Shown: one piece after another, positions 22,291 to 32,804 of the stretch | Position numbering within the stretch: the first letter of the stretch is position 1 | Layout: each line of letters starts with the position of its first letter | NCBI GenBank assembly: GCA_941918925.1 | Contig: OW799234.1 | Location: 84,518,497-84,582,496, forward strand | DNA length: 64,000 bases | Direction of reading: 5' to 3' | Source of the DNA: Phyto melanocephala | Taxonomy: Eukaryota > Arthropoda > Insecta > Diptera > Rhinophoridae | Translations under genes and position numbers: made by a program | Notes under the pieces: generated by a model | What the model was told of the DNA's origin: nothing | Database searches by the model: none | What the model saw: the letters and a program-made list of their open reading frames with translations, nothing else

Positions 22291-22844
22291 GTGGCGAACT
22301 AAATCAGTGTACTGTGCCCCAATTTCTGTTTTACAATATAAACAAGATGCTTTTTTTATACCCTTCACCTGTGGTGCACAAACGTATATATAGCTTTGTC
22401 ATTCCGTTTGTAATTTCTACAATTTTCATTTCCGACCCTATAAAGTATATATTTTCTGAAAGCTTTTGAATAGAGGAGTCCATTAAGCCCTGACCGTCTG
22501 TTCGTATGTCCGTGTGTTGGTTGAAATCAACTTTTAGAAGCAACTATATGTTCCTCAGATCTCTGTATGGTATTAATCATTTGGAAATATCCGGGTATGA
22601 ATGGCTATTAAAATTCAGGTTAATCGCTCTATAACTTTCTGAGATATGAGCAAATAAACACGACTGCCTCTGTTTTTCCCCATATTTTTACCACCAAAAT
22701 TAAAATTTTTAGTAATAGAATAATTTATAAGTACCTTTGCTACTATTTGTAGATATAATATGCCTCTAGAGATATTCGTGAAAAATTTTGGATAAAGCGA
22801 GCTCTAATCGATAAAGTTATAGGCAACAATTTTTTTTTAATATA

Positions 22845-24416
22845 CAGTGGCTCACTTGGAGTCATTTTAAAGACAAAACGCTATTATTTAACAAAAAATA
22901 TCATGTTCTGCAAAAGTTTACGTTTTAACCATTTAAAAGTATAAAAACAAAAAACTGTCCTTAATTTTATCTCACAGCTTGTTTTATGCAGTTATTTTCT
23001 ACTGTAACGGTACTTGAATGCAACTTTGTTGTTTTTTTTCATTCTTTTTTTTTAAATCTAATAATGTTTTGCGTTAAATTGTGAGTCTGATTTGATTATA
23101 TGAAGTGTCAATTAAGAAAAATTGAGATGAGTCCGCGAACAAAGATAGAGCAGCGAAAATTGGTTTTAAACCATTTTAAAAATGGCCACTCACAGCGAAA
23201 AATAGCAGAAATGGTTAATATTAATGCTTCCACAGTTCACAAAATCATTAAGCGCTTCATCCGTGAAAATCGGGTTCATAACAAAGGCAGAAAACCACCA
23301 AATAAATTTTTTATGAAACATGACGAGCGACATATTTTGCGAAAGATAAGGGCAAACCCAAAGCTCTCAGCTCCAAAGTTGACGTCCGAAGTTAAAGCTG
23401 AACTGAGCAAACAATGTTGCGTGGAAACTGTTCGTCGCGTCTTGCGCCAACATGATTTTAATGGCCGAGTTGCACGCAAGAAACCGTTTATTAACCCGAA
23501 AAAGAGGCTATGGAGGCTAAATTTCCCCAAGGAGCACGTCTCAAAAGAATCTGCATTTTGGAATTCGGTCATCTTTTCAAATGAATCTAAGTTTAACCTA
23601 TTTGGTTCCGATGGCATGTCATATGTATGGCGGAAACCAAATACAGAACTCAACAAAAAAACCTTAAAGCAACAGTAAAGCATGGGGGTGGCAGTGTCAT
23701 GGTTTGGGCCTGTATGTCGGCTGCTGGTACTGGAAAATTAGCTTTTATTGAAACAACTATGGATAAATTTAAGTACCTCCAGATACTTAAAGACAACTTG
23801 TTGGAGAGCGCTGAGAACCTGGGTATAAAAACCGATTTTCGATTTTACCAGGATAACGATCCAAAGCACAAATCGGGTATTGTGCAAACTTGGCTGATAT
23901 ATAACTGCCCACATTTGATGACACCGCCAGCACAGTCGCCAGACCTTAATGTTATAGAGAATTTATGGTCGATATTAGAAAATAACAAAAAAAAAAACAC
24001 AAAATTTCAAGCTAAAACGATTTGAAACAAGCCCTTTTGACGGAGTGGGCAAATATTTCGCCAGATGTTACACAAAAACTGGTCGATTCTATGCCAAATC
24101 GTCTTAAATCTGTAATAGATAATAAAGGCTATCACACAAAATATTAAATTGGTTAATTTCCAATTTTATTTTGATCTTCTGAAAACCATACGTGCCTGCA
24201 TACAATAAGTTGTGAGATGAAAAAAGGAGTGTTTTCTGTTTTTTTAGTTATAATATATTAAAATGTACATTTTTGAAATAAATGAAATTTTTTTGTTAAA
24301 TAATAAGGTTTCCCTTTTTAATGACATGAACTTCTGTTTTCAGTTCCTGTTAGTTTTTTTTTACAGAGCTTTAAAAATAGAAAAGTGCACTGCATAAAAT
24401 AAGCTGTGAGCCACTG
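22845..24416 (+). mobile_element. Tc1-like element with IR/DR ends, 1572 bp, nested in a HINE
   Basis: Starts CAGTGGCTCACTTGGAGTCA and ends GCTGTGAGCCACTG; TA flanks at 22843-22844 and 24417-24418. A second pair of repeats lies inside: TATCTCACAGCTTGTTTTAT near 22968 and its complement near 24190-24215, and the right outer end carries the same word (CTGCATAAAATAAGCTGTGA). The result is two repeats at each end, the IR/DR arrangement known for some Tc1 elements (for example Minos, Sleeping Beauty). Transposase frames lie between. Confidence 0.92.
23100..24147 (+). pseudogene. Tc1-like transposase, inactivated by frameshifts and loss of the first catalytic Asp
   Basis: Reads MSPRTKIEQRKLVLNHFKNG, HSQRKIAEMVNINASTVHKI (first HTH), GRKP linker, a second HTH (AELSKQCCVETVRRVLRQHD), then WNSVIFSNESKFNLFGSDG. 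The first catalytic residue, normally D in SDES, is N here. A frameshift at about 23650 (A-run in caacaaaaaaacc) moves the reading to HGGGSVMVWACMSAAGTGKL, FYQDNDPKHKS (second D) and PPAQSPDLNVIENLW (E; 34 residues between, DD34E). A second frameshift falls in the A-run at about 23985, after which ALLTEWANISPDVTQKLVDS, MPNRLKSVIDNKGYHTKY completes the C-terminus at 24147. At least three lesions, so this copy is dead, although its ends look fresh. Confidence 0.9.
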
Positions 24417-24859
24417 TATATTTCAAAAATTTACAAACTAAAATCAATTTTTTCAGCTTCTATACCATTTCCAATTGTATTTCAGAAATTTCCATTTATT
24501 AAAATGTAACTTCTTGAACCCCCTCAATATTATCATCAAATGAAAGGGCTTGACCAGTAGAATACAGTAAATTATTAAAAAATGTAAAATACAAGATGGC
24601 GTCTAAACAAAATGGCGGATTACATTTTTTTAACCCCCCCATCAATATGTGTACTAAACTAAAGGGCTTGACTAGTAAAATACAGTTAACTACGTAATAA
24701 TTCAAAATCTAGGATTGCGTCGTAAATAAAACGAAAAAATGGCGTATAACATGAAATATAGGTTAAGCTACAATGTGGAATTACACCTACATATGTACAT
24801 TATGGTGAAGGCTTTTATTAGATTCGGCACGGCCGAATAAAGCATTCTCACTTGTTCAT

Positions 24860-25749
24860 TCTGTGTTAGATAAATTAAATTAATAAACTTTCGAACGAAA
24901 GAAATCCAAAACAATTTAAACTAAAACTAAAAACGAAAAGTTACTACCACTTTTAAATAAATCATATTGATAAAAAAAATGTTAAATATTCAAGTATGGT
25001 TTGAGTATAAAATTATTTGAATATACTTTTTACTACTTATTTCAGTGTATTCAAATAACTTCTAGTAATTTTTCCTGCATTGATTTGTAGTTGCAAATTT
25101 GTCATTATTTTTGTTCTTTTTTAGTTTTGTTTTATTTATTAGTCACATGCTTTTTTTTTATTAACTTTTAATAATATAAACACAATATCTTCTTATGGTT
25201 ATACATTCATTAAACCAAATAGTATTTGAGTATTTTGAATATAAGTCAAACTATTGTCAAACATTACACATAATGTTAAATTAATGTGTAGTTTTTACAA
25301 TTTTAAAAATTTATGACATTATGACAACACGACACTGAGGATACATTGTGATTTAGCCAATTGTGTTTGTTCTATATAGACAATCAAAATAATATATTCA
25401 TGCAGAAGTACAATAAAAATAAAAAATACAAAAATAGTCCAGTACGAAATAAGTAAAACAAATAAAACTTAAGTTTTTTTTTATAACTTTTATTGTTATG
25501 CCATTTGTAATGAGGTCATCTAAATAGAAGTAATAATATATATTTTTTATAATTATTTTTTAATTAATGTACATTTTGCTATGAGTGTAGCAACAAATAT
25601 GTATGTATGTGTCATTTATATTAATGATTGTAATATCGTAATTGTTGTTTACATATTTGAGAACAATATAAATTTTAATTGTCGTATGAATACAAATTAA
25701 TAAGTGGCTTATTATGCTATTTTAAGTTATTTTTTTATTTTTTTTAATT
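24860..25749. other. Non-coding AT-rich stretch
   Basis: No gene or element recognised. Confidence 0.35.
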
Positions 25750-25757
25750 CTCTATAT

Positions 25758-27348
25758 GCAGCGTTGTTAACTTCGAAATTTCAAAAAGCACCAGAATAAA
25801 AAAAACACTACTAGGAGCAAAATGCTTAAAAAAAAATTCCATATAATTTTATATAAAATAAAAAATTCTTGAACAAAATGACAAAGTGAAAAAATACAGC
25901 TTTTAGTTGCCAGTTGCCTTCCACAATACTGGAAACGAAACTAAAGTTCGATTTCGGTCGATAAACAACCTATAAGCCTACATATAATTTATTATTCTTA
26001 TTGCTCTTATTTGACCTTTATTTTATAAAATTTTTAATTGATTTTTCAAGCTTGAGGTCTTTGTAAATATTTGTTGATTTATTTATTATTCAATATTTCG
26101 CTACTCCTTTGTGTAGCATCTTCAGGAAAGAAATTGTGTGTTTTTACAAAATTTTATATAATTATATAAACCTCGAGCTTGAAAAATCAATTAAAAATAA
26201 TTTATTATTAATACAATTTAGCCACAACACCCTAAAAATTTAATAATTTAACAAAATCACGTCACGGTGCAGCGCTCATATAGACCGGTCAGTAACATCA
26301 TTCTGTTGAATAAACGGACAGACAAAATTAAGAAAAAAGACAATAAGTTCTGACAACAACAAATATATAAATTTAAAAAAAGTGATAATAAGAAGGTGAA
26401 GAATAACAAAAAAACAGAACAGGCTTAAGTTGTGGTAAATTTCGTTCTCACTCGCTATGACCGAAAATATAAATAGAAATGTAATGTTAGATTTGAGTTT
26501 TCTACTTCCAATCCAACACATAGTCAGGAGGCTTAAAGGGCCTTGAAAGGATATTATATTAAATCAGATTTTATTATGTAATAGGGCATTATGGAGATGT
26601 TGGCAACGGAATTGTACGCATTAGATCGGCACTAGGCTCGACATTTGAAGAGAGCATGATATACCACCTATAGGCCAATTTTTGGGCGAATTATAGCGTG
26701 GATATCAAACGTGATGTGGCATGGGAGGAACAAAAGAGTATGCAGCGTATTAAGGGATTTATGGGAGTATATCTAAGGGCCACTATTAGGCTTATTATAG
26801 AACATTGTTTAGTAAGGGCAAGAATCAACCAGGGAGCTCAATTATAGTTCTGTGAAATCAAAAAGTTTTTGTATAGCAAAGGGTAAGCTGGCACCATATA
26901 ATATGACACACAAAAACTTTTCATTTCATATTTTCATAGAACGGGATTTGATACCCACTACTGTATTTCGGACTTCTGTAGGATGTTTGAGAATAAGGAA
27001 GACACTGACACTGCCTGAAATTACAGAACCAAAGAGTTAAGTGATTAGGTAGGCAATTCCACAATAAACTGAGTGATGCCTTAGAGTGTAAACTAGAGAA
27101 TATCATTGGACTCAACATGGGTATTGAGTGGTTAGTGGAAAGAAAATTATGGCTTTCAGACAATATTTAGACAGGATTTAATAATAATATTTTAAAGTTT
27201 TGTTTTTCAAGCTTAGAATTGCGAAAATTGTTTGCAATCATAACAAATTGAAATCACCAAAAAAAAAAAAGAAAAAACATTAAATACTTGCGCCAAAATT
27301 TTTAAAAAGCACTAAAAACAGTGCTTAAAGCACAAATCTGACAACATT
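25758..27348. mobile_element. hAT-like non-autonomous element, 1.59 kb
   Basis: Left end GCAGCGTTGTTAACTTCG and right end (complement) AATGTTGTCAGATTTGTG are imperfect TIRs. They are flanked by CTCTATAT (25750-25757) and CTCTATAA (27349-27356), an 8-bp duplication with one mismatch, the size made by hAT transposases. Just inside each end lie AAAAAGCAC words like those beside the hAT terminus at 20993. The interior (26520-27180) is less AT-rich than its surroundings but has only short frames with no recognisable protein. A fold-back lies inside at 26031-26198. Confidence 0.55.
26031..26198. repeat. Fold-back (inverted repeat) of about 168 bp
   Basis: TTTTTAATTGATTTTTCAAG plus CTTGAGGT at the left is complemented by ACCTCGAGCTTGAAAAATCA plus ATTAAAAAT at the right, arms of about 28 bp with one or two mismatches. 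The loop contains TCGCTACTCCTTTGTGTAGC ATCTTCAGG. Probably a small MITE inserted in the larger element. Confidence 0.75.
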
Positions 27349-27607
27349 CTCTATAAGCCTCTGATAATTGTTATGCATACGAGAGTTAAACTATAACTTT
27401 GCTAAAGCTCGCCCTGGCAACACTGATGTAAATCTTTGCCCTCTTTCGATGGCAATTATATTTATTAATTTTAGTCCGTGTCAAGATCACGTAGTGTTTG
27501 CAGCATTTCGCATTCACATCTAAAAAAGATAATAAAAAAGAAAACGACGAACCAAAACATAAATTTAAATATTTGTTTTTTTTTTTGGATAACAATTATC
27601 ATTAGCA

Positions 27608-29203
27608 ATGGAAAAGTGGCATAATAAAGTGGCTGTTGTGACTGGTGCTAGTGCGGGTATTGGAGCGGCCTGTTGTAAAGCACTTGTTGAAAATGGAATG
27701 ATTGTTGTGGGTCTGGCCAGACGCCAAGAACGTATAGAACAGTTGCGTAGTTTGTGGCCAAATGACAAAGAAAAGCAGCAACGTTTACACGCCCTCAAAT
27801 GTGATGTACGCAATGAAAAAGAAATAGTTCAAACATTTGAAAAAATCGTTCAAGATTATGGTGCCATAGCGGTATTAGTTAATAATGCTGGTGTATTGCG
27901 TGATACGGAATTGGTGAGAGAGAATAATACAGAAGATTTACGTGCGACCATCGAAACAAATGTCATGGGTGTGGCCTATTGTACCAGAGAAGCATTCAAG
28001 TCAATGTCAAAGAATAGCAATAATCAGGGTCACGTTATCATAATAAACAGTATTGCTGGTCATAAAGTGGTGCATTTATCGGGAATGTCCACTAATATTT
28101 ATCCACCCTCGAAGCATGCTATAACAGCCATGACTGAAATCTACCGAAATGAGTTTTTAATGCACAACACAAAAATTAAAGTTACGGTATGTGTGTATGT
28201 ACATATTTAATTAGAAAATTAAAATTATTTTTTTTTATTTTTTGTTCTTGTACATGTTTTTTTACAATAATTTATTTTTATATTTTATTCGAACTTTTAT
28301 ATCGTCGCTGCTCTGACGTTATCGGTTTTGTGACAATTTTTGCAATTTTTTTATTGCACTATTTTGAACCTGGTCATACATCTATCCGCCAAACCGTTTA
28401 AGGATATCTTGATTGGTTCAGAAATAAACAATAGGCGATATGTGTAAATTTAGTACTATGAAGTAACAAAATGAAATGCTTTTTCAGTTTTTAGTAAAAA
28501 ACACATAACTGAATTCGTGAGAACAGCGACGATATGTTAAATTTACTGTAAATAATTTTTATTTTGGCTCAAGTTCATTTATTCTATTATTTTTATAACC
28601 TAAAACATTTTCTAAATTAATTTAAATTGTAATCATTTAAGAATCTTAAAAAACAATTTCGATATTAGCCGAGTGGAATGCATTTTCGAAAGCAGCAACG
28701 ATATCTTCATCAGCACTCTTTGATCGGTTCACTCATATGAAATTTGAAATTGTTTTTATGTTACAATTCAATGAAATTATCATTAGGGAACATAAATAGA
28801 ACTTATTTTAAAATTTGTCTTTTCTCCATCTCCAAATCAAATAAATAAAAATAAATAATTACAATTTAATTTAAAAAATGTCTTAGGAAATTAGAATAAT
28901 AGAATAGATGAACTTGAGCCAAAATAGAAACGATTTCTAATTTATTTTTATTACAGAGTATAAGTCCAGGAGTAGTTCGTACTGAAATTTTTTCTGAAAA
29001 TACTTTGAGCCTAATGCAGGATATAGCATCTTTAGAGCCCTCTGATATTGCAGATGCTATGGTTTATTGTCTTCAAACACCACCCCACGTTCAGGTAAAA
29101 TTAACGCCTTGCCAAGTAATCTAGGAAAAAAAATCCAACATATTTTTGTTTCTCATTGTAGATACACGAACTTACAATTAAACCAATTGGAGAACCATTT
29201 TAA
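27608..29203 (+). CDS. Classical short-chain dehydrogenase/reductase (farnesol-dehydrogenase-like), three exons
   Basis: Exons 27608-28186, 28957-29094 and 29162-29203 join in phase 0 to give 252 residues, normal for classical SDRs (about 250). Splice sites are gtatgt...ttattacag and gtaaaa...cattgtag. The N-terminal Rossmann motif is TGASAGIG (12-19), with ARR (37-39) after the second strand, which favours NADP(H). D66 (CDV) binds adenine; NNAG is 92-95. The catalytic set is N118, S148 (IINSIAGHK), Y165 and K169 (YPPSK). SPGVVRTE (196-203) is the usual P-G-x-x-x-T nicotinamide loop. The C-terminus is IKPIGEPF. Insect members reduce or oxidise alcohols and carbonyls such as farnesol, retinal or xenobiotics in the cytosol; the true substrate is unknown. 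No lesion is seen. The start is the first ATG of the exon (tagcaATGG). No classical AATAAA lies close behind the stop; the first is about 270 nt away. Confidence 0.96.
28300..28535. repeat. Inverted-repeat structure in SDR intron 1
   Basis: ATATCGTCGCTGCTCTGACG at the left is matched by the complement of CGTGAGAACAGCGACGATAT at the right, with 18 of 20 positions paired and looser similarity continuing inward. A third related word (AAAGCAGCAACGATAT) occurs at 28690 in the neighbouring MITE. Likely a 236-bp MITE. Confidence 0.6.
28562..28924. mobile_element. 363-bp MITE in SDR intron 1, TA target duplication
   Basis: TTTTGGCTCAAGTTCATTTA with TTCTATTATT at the left and the complement of AATAATAGAATAGATGAACT with TGAGCCAAAA at the right form TIRs of about 30 bp with one mismatch. 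TA flanks both sides (28560-28561 and 28925-28926), pointing to Tc1/mariner mobilisation. It ends only about 32 bp before the exon 2 acceptor, so the branch point and polypyrimidine tract lie in the short stretch between. Confidence 0.85.
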
Positions 29204-29520
29204 AAGGGGTTACATCTGCACAAATTTACAATTAACAATATATTTATTTTTATCAATATAGTAGTTACAGTAGTTACATTTAATATAGATTTAAAAGATT
29301 TAAAAAAAGTAATTTAAATTTTATGTAAATGTTTTAAATCTTCCTTCTTTCTTGTAGTCTTATTTTTTTTAAGCTTGAGAACAGTTTTTTGTAAAAATTT
29401 TTTTATTTCAATCCAATATTCTTTAGAAAAAGATTTTAATATTACAAAAATTAACAATATAAAAATTATTTAATAAAATTTTTCAAAAAGGCCGGAACAA
29501 ACATTTTTGTCAACATTTTT
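29204..29520. other. 3' flank of the SDR gene
   Basis: AT-rich. Possible polyadenylation signals are AATAAA at about 29472 and 29521; nothing closer is canonical. Confidence 0.35.
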
Positions 29521-29524
29521 AATA

Positions 29525-29770
29525 AAGGGTGTTTTTTTTTATAGAGGTATAGATTTTTAAGTTGGCAACACTATTTTAACTGGCTGCCATTGTATCAGCT
29601 GTCAAGTGATTTATGTTTAGTTTGGCATTTCTACGTAAGTAAACTGACGCCTAAACAACGCTTTCAAATTGTGTAAAATTATTTTGAAAATCATGGCTCA
29701 GTTCGAAATACGTATCGCGCACTACGTTCATTTTACGGCCAACCTAATCGTTCATCACAATTTATTTTAC
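29525..29770 (+). pseudogene. Mariner-family element, 5' terminus and transposase start
   Basis: After TA comes AAGGGTGTTTTTTTTTATAG AGGTATAGATTTT, which is the same terminus found in reverse at 63770-63810. It is followed by the untranslated leader shared with 977-1080 and a frame with PKQRFQIV, a stop, then YFENHGSVRNTYRALRSFYG. The sequence stops matching at about 29770, so only about 250 bp are left. Confidence 0.75.
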
Positions 29771-29774
29771 CAAG

Positions 29775-30090
29775 TACTATGTAGTGGTTATATTCAAAAC
29801 TATTAAATATTCAAAAATTTTCAAAATATTTTCAAGTAAAGGTGCATTTTAGAGATCTCTGCCTTAGAAGAAAATATATTTAATATACAACTTTAAATAA
29901 TATTCAATTGAGATTTATAATTAAAGCTAAGCATTTGCAATTGCAATTATTTGTTGCAAAGAAACCTTTCTTGAGTTTCAGGGATTATTAAAAAAATAGA
30001 AAAAAACGGTCTATCTATTCTTCCATTTTTGATATATGAAAACATTTGCTATCCGCAAAAAGCCTAGGTTGGCTTATGATAGGCATAAAA
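29775..30090. other. Non-coding AT-rich stretch
   Basis: Nothing recognised. Confidence 0.35.
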
Positions 30091-30091
30091 G

Positions 30092-31120
30092 ACAAGTAAG
30101 AGCGCTATATTCGGCCGTTCCGAATCTTATATTCGCTTCACAATGTGTAGGCATGCCATAACAATTGTATTACCATTCATCTCATTAATATGAAATACGA
30201 CATACATATAAAGGGTGGTTAAATTTTAAGGGCCGATGTTGAATGTAAACCACACCTAAACGTGAAGTTTTTCTTTCTGCATTTTTATGAAAATGGGCGT
30301 TAAAATCACAATCGTTCAAATTCGTCCACAATCGTGAGAATTGTGAAAAGTTTTTAAATTTCAGCAAAACAGGTCTGTATTATATGTGAAAACATCTGTG
30401 AATGCCTTTTCGCGATAGTGTGGCAAAAGAGCAGTCAACCGCGACTCATCATCGTGCCCAACAATTGAACATCAACATTGTCATTGCAAATTTGGACCAT
30501 CGGATGGAGGTGTGCCGCCGAGATCGTGGCGGCCATTTGGCCGATATTTTGTTCCATACATAATTGAAGCATACAAATATTATCATAATTAAAATATCTG
30601 GCAATAATTTCCTAAATAATTTGTGTTTTATTCAAAGTCAACATCGGCCCTTAATATTTAGCCGCCCTTTATGTTTCATATCTTTATAACGGCTTTATCC
30701 GATAAAAAAATCCCATTGTAAAATTATAAAATGAGTTTTTGTACGTAAGTATTAAAAAATAAATAAAAAAATATTTTTTTTTGTCTTAACTGGGATTCGT
30801 CCAGTTTGTATTGCTGTGAAAGGTGGTCTAGGTCTTTAAATCATATCTTGGTTGTTTAGAGAGCGATTTTTTTTAGTTTCAATACCAATCTGCTCCCGAA
30901 TATTTCTGATATTTTGATGACTTGGAAATGTCTGGGGGCTACAAAAAGTTGATTTCAACATACACATGGACAGAATGACAGACGGACAATGCTTAATTGA
31001 CTCCCCTTTTCATAAGCTTTCAGAAAACATATAATTTATGGGATCGGAAATGAAAATTGTAAAAGTTGCACACGGATAGACAAACCTATTCCCTCGCACT
31101 CACTGTAAATGGTATAATTG
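30092..31120 (-). mobile_element. HINE (short type) with a nested mariner-family MITE
   Basis: The minus-strand 3' end (30092-30210) has the TGTGAAGCGAATATAAGATT, CGGAACGGCCGAATATAGCG, CTCTTACTTGTC signature and ATGGTAATACAATTGTTATG. The 5' part (30690-31120) shows the degenerate GTCTTAACTGGGATTCG module, the GTTGAAATCAACTTTTTGTA motif, GTCCGTCTGTCATTCTGTCC and CCGATCCCATAAATTATATG. The insertion at 30211-30669 splits it near the 3' end. Confidence 0.8.
30211..30669 (+). mobile_element. Mariner-family MITE/deletion derivative, 459 bp, TA duplication
   Basis: TIRs AAGGGTGGTTAAATTTTAAG, GGCCGATGTTGA at the left and the near-perfect complement at the right; TA at 30209-30210 and 30670-30671. 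Near the right end the plus strand keeps the tail of a transposase: VAKEQSTATHHRAQQLNINI, then GGHLADILFHT and a stop, the C-terminus expected for this arthropod mariner branch. Most of the transposase is deleted. Confidence 0.85.
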
Positions 31121-31124
31121 GCAA

Positions 31125-32500
31125 AATCATGGCACCCGCTCTTAAATGATTACCAACCAACGACATTTGATTTTTATTGTGTTCAAACAAACAGTTGCCT
31201 CAAATGCATTTCATTTCTATAAATATTTGTATTGTTTTTATAAATGTTTTGCTAAACATAAGCTTTTTTTTTGTTTGAATTTGCAATTCTAGTTATAGAT
31301 CCTAATTTAAATAAAATGTTACTTACATACCGTTTGTTAATGTAAAATTTAATTTGTTCTGTTAAGGTATCGGTATAAACAAGAAAACTCGTTTGATTTA
31401 ATCTTAAATTATTTAACTTACCATTAATTGTAAAATAAATAAAACACTAAGCCTAAGGTCCCACAGTCGTGTAGGACCTTTTTGTGGGCTCCACATCCTG
31501 GAGCTGTATTTTATGATGATAAATCTGCAAATAAAAATAAAAAACACAATTAGAAGAAAATTCAAGTTGGTTTCACAAATTTAATTTAATTTCACAAAAT
31601 GTATGTATGTATGTATGTATGTATGTATGTATGTATGTATGTATGTATGTATGTATGTATGTATGTATGTATGTATGTATGTATGTATGTATGTATTTAT
31701 GTATGTATGTATGTATGTATGTATGAATAAATGTGTTACAAATTGTATTATAACTAGAGCTACCGAGCGTAACTACGATTTTATTTGAAAGTGAGAGTGT
31801 ATCGGAACAAAGTCATTCAAAGAAACCTTCAAATAAGAAAGCTAGTACACCACTGGTTAGCTCACAAATTAACTCATGTTGTAAAGTATTAAAAAATAAA
31901 GGGTGTCTAAGTAAGAATGCACTTTTTAAATTTTGGGGGATCCCACAATAAAAATAATTTTCGTACTAATTTTTTCTTAAAAACGGACCATTTTCTCAAA
32001 CTGCATTTCCAAGTGTAAATTCAGTGATTAAAACAGCAAAAAAATTATTTTAAAATAAATAAAAAATATACAAAATAGTGCTAAACTTAAAAAATTTATA
32101 AAAATTAAAATTTATTTGCTAAAAAAAATTTTTACGATTAATTTGTTTTTATGATTCCAAAAGTGTTTAAGTGTTTCCAAATACATTTAATGGAATTAAT
32201 ATTTTAGGAAAGGTGTCGCAAAGTCTAGATCAAATTAGACTAAATTTCTAAATGGTGACATTTGACATAATATAAATGTAAAAACTTTTTTTAAAAAACG
32301 GCTTTTGTACATTTTACCAACTTAACAATTTGCTGTGAAAATTTTGCAAGGGAAAATTATGAAATTTGTTTCTTTATTAGGCTTTGAATTATAAATATTG
32401 TACATCAATTATTAAATATTATTGAATATTGTTGTAAATGAGAGTGTAGCCGTAAACATCAATTCCAAATTGGTCTCAAAAACTTCGAATTTAATGAAGC
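31125..32500. other. Non-coding stretch with a microsatellite
   Basis: No gene. Holds the (TATG)n array at 31599-31725; the rest is AT-rich without recognisable elements. Confidence 0.4.
31599..31725 (+). repeat. (TATG)n microsatellite
   Basis: About 31 nearly uninterrupted ATGT repeats with a single TATT variant near 31695. It makes a spurious MYVC-repeat reading frame. Shorter (CATA)n/(TATG)n runs are scattered across the window, many inside HINEs. Confidence 0.97.
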
Positions 32501-32504
32501 ACTA

Positions 32505-32690
32505 TGAAGCAAATCTTGACAAAATTACTTCTTTTTCATGCATACAAAGTTCAGCTTACTCAGAATCACAAACCAACAGATCATGAAAAGCGCCAGCAAT
32601 TTGTTCAATGGGCAAAATGAGCAAAGTGAAAGCAGTATCAATTTCTTCGAAAAAAAATTAATCTTTTCGGATGACTTTTAACTAACTACC
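32505..32690 (+). pseudogene. Mariner-family transposase fragment
   Basis: FHAYKVQLTQNHKPTDHEKR, QQFVQWAK then, after stops, KKLIFSDD. This is the segment just before and at the first catalytic Asp of the same transposase branch as at 54800-55691 (YKVQLTQ-x-x-KP-D-x-x-RR-F-W, I-FSDEA). An isolated fragment of about 190 bp. Confidence 0.65.
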
Positions 32691-32694
32691 TTTT

Positions 32695-32803
32695 AAGTTA
32701 ATTAACTTCTACGTATGATATCACAATGTAAAAATAGTCAGCTGCGAAAAAGTTAACTTAAAGTCAGCTTAAATTTAGATGAGTTGCTTTAAGGGTAGGT
32801 AGG
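32695..32803. mobile_element. Terminus of the ACCCTATAAGCAAC repeat family
   Basis: AGTTAACTTAAAGTCAGCTT, AAATTTAGATGAGTTGCTTT, AAGGGTA resembles the complement of the left end of the 10158-12422 element. The opposite end is not clear; possibly a short derivative of about 110 bp. Confidence 0.4.
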
Positions 32804-32804
32804 G

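Larger units (their letters stand above)
22352..24855 (+). mobile_element. HINE (long type) split by a Tc1 element
   Basis: The 5' part (22352-22844) has TATACCCTTCACCTGTGGTG, GTCATTCCGTTTGTAATTTC, CCGACCCTATAAAGTATATA and GTTGGTTGAAATCAACTTTT. The 3' part (24417-24855) has TTTACAAACTAAAATCAATT, AGCTTCTA, AAAGGGCTTGACCAGTAGAA, AAGATGGCGTC and ends GATTCGGCACGGCCGAATAA, AGCATTCTCACTTGTTC. Without the Tc1 insert it would be about 930 bp, close to the 16596-17616 copy. At the junction the uninterrupted relative reads ATATATATTCCAAAAATTTA, which agrees with insertion at a TA. Confidence 0.85.

Noticed and set aside
23276..23683. 135-codon minus-strand frame
   Set aside because: Shadow of the second Tc1 transposase on the other strand.
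27410..27430. CAGTGTTGCCAGGGCGAGC (complement) as a hAT terminus next to the SDR promoter
   Set aside because: No matching second terminus or 8-bp duplication; the better-supported hAT boundary is at 27348.
31603..31788. Reading frame made of repeated MYVC units
   Set aside because: It is the translation of the (TATG)n microsatellite.
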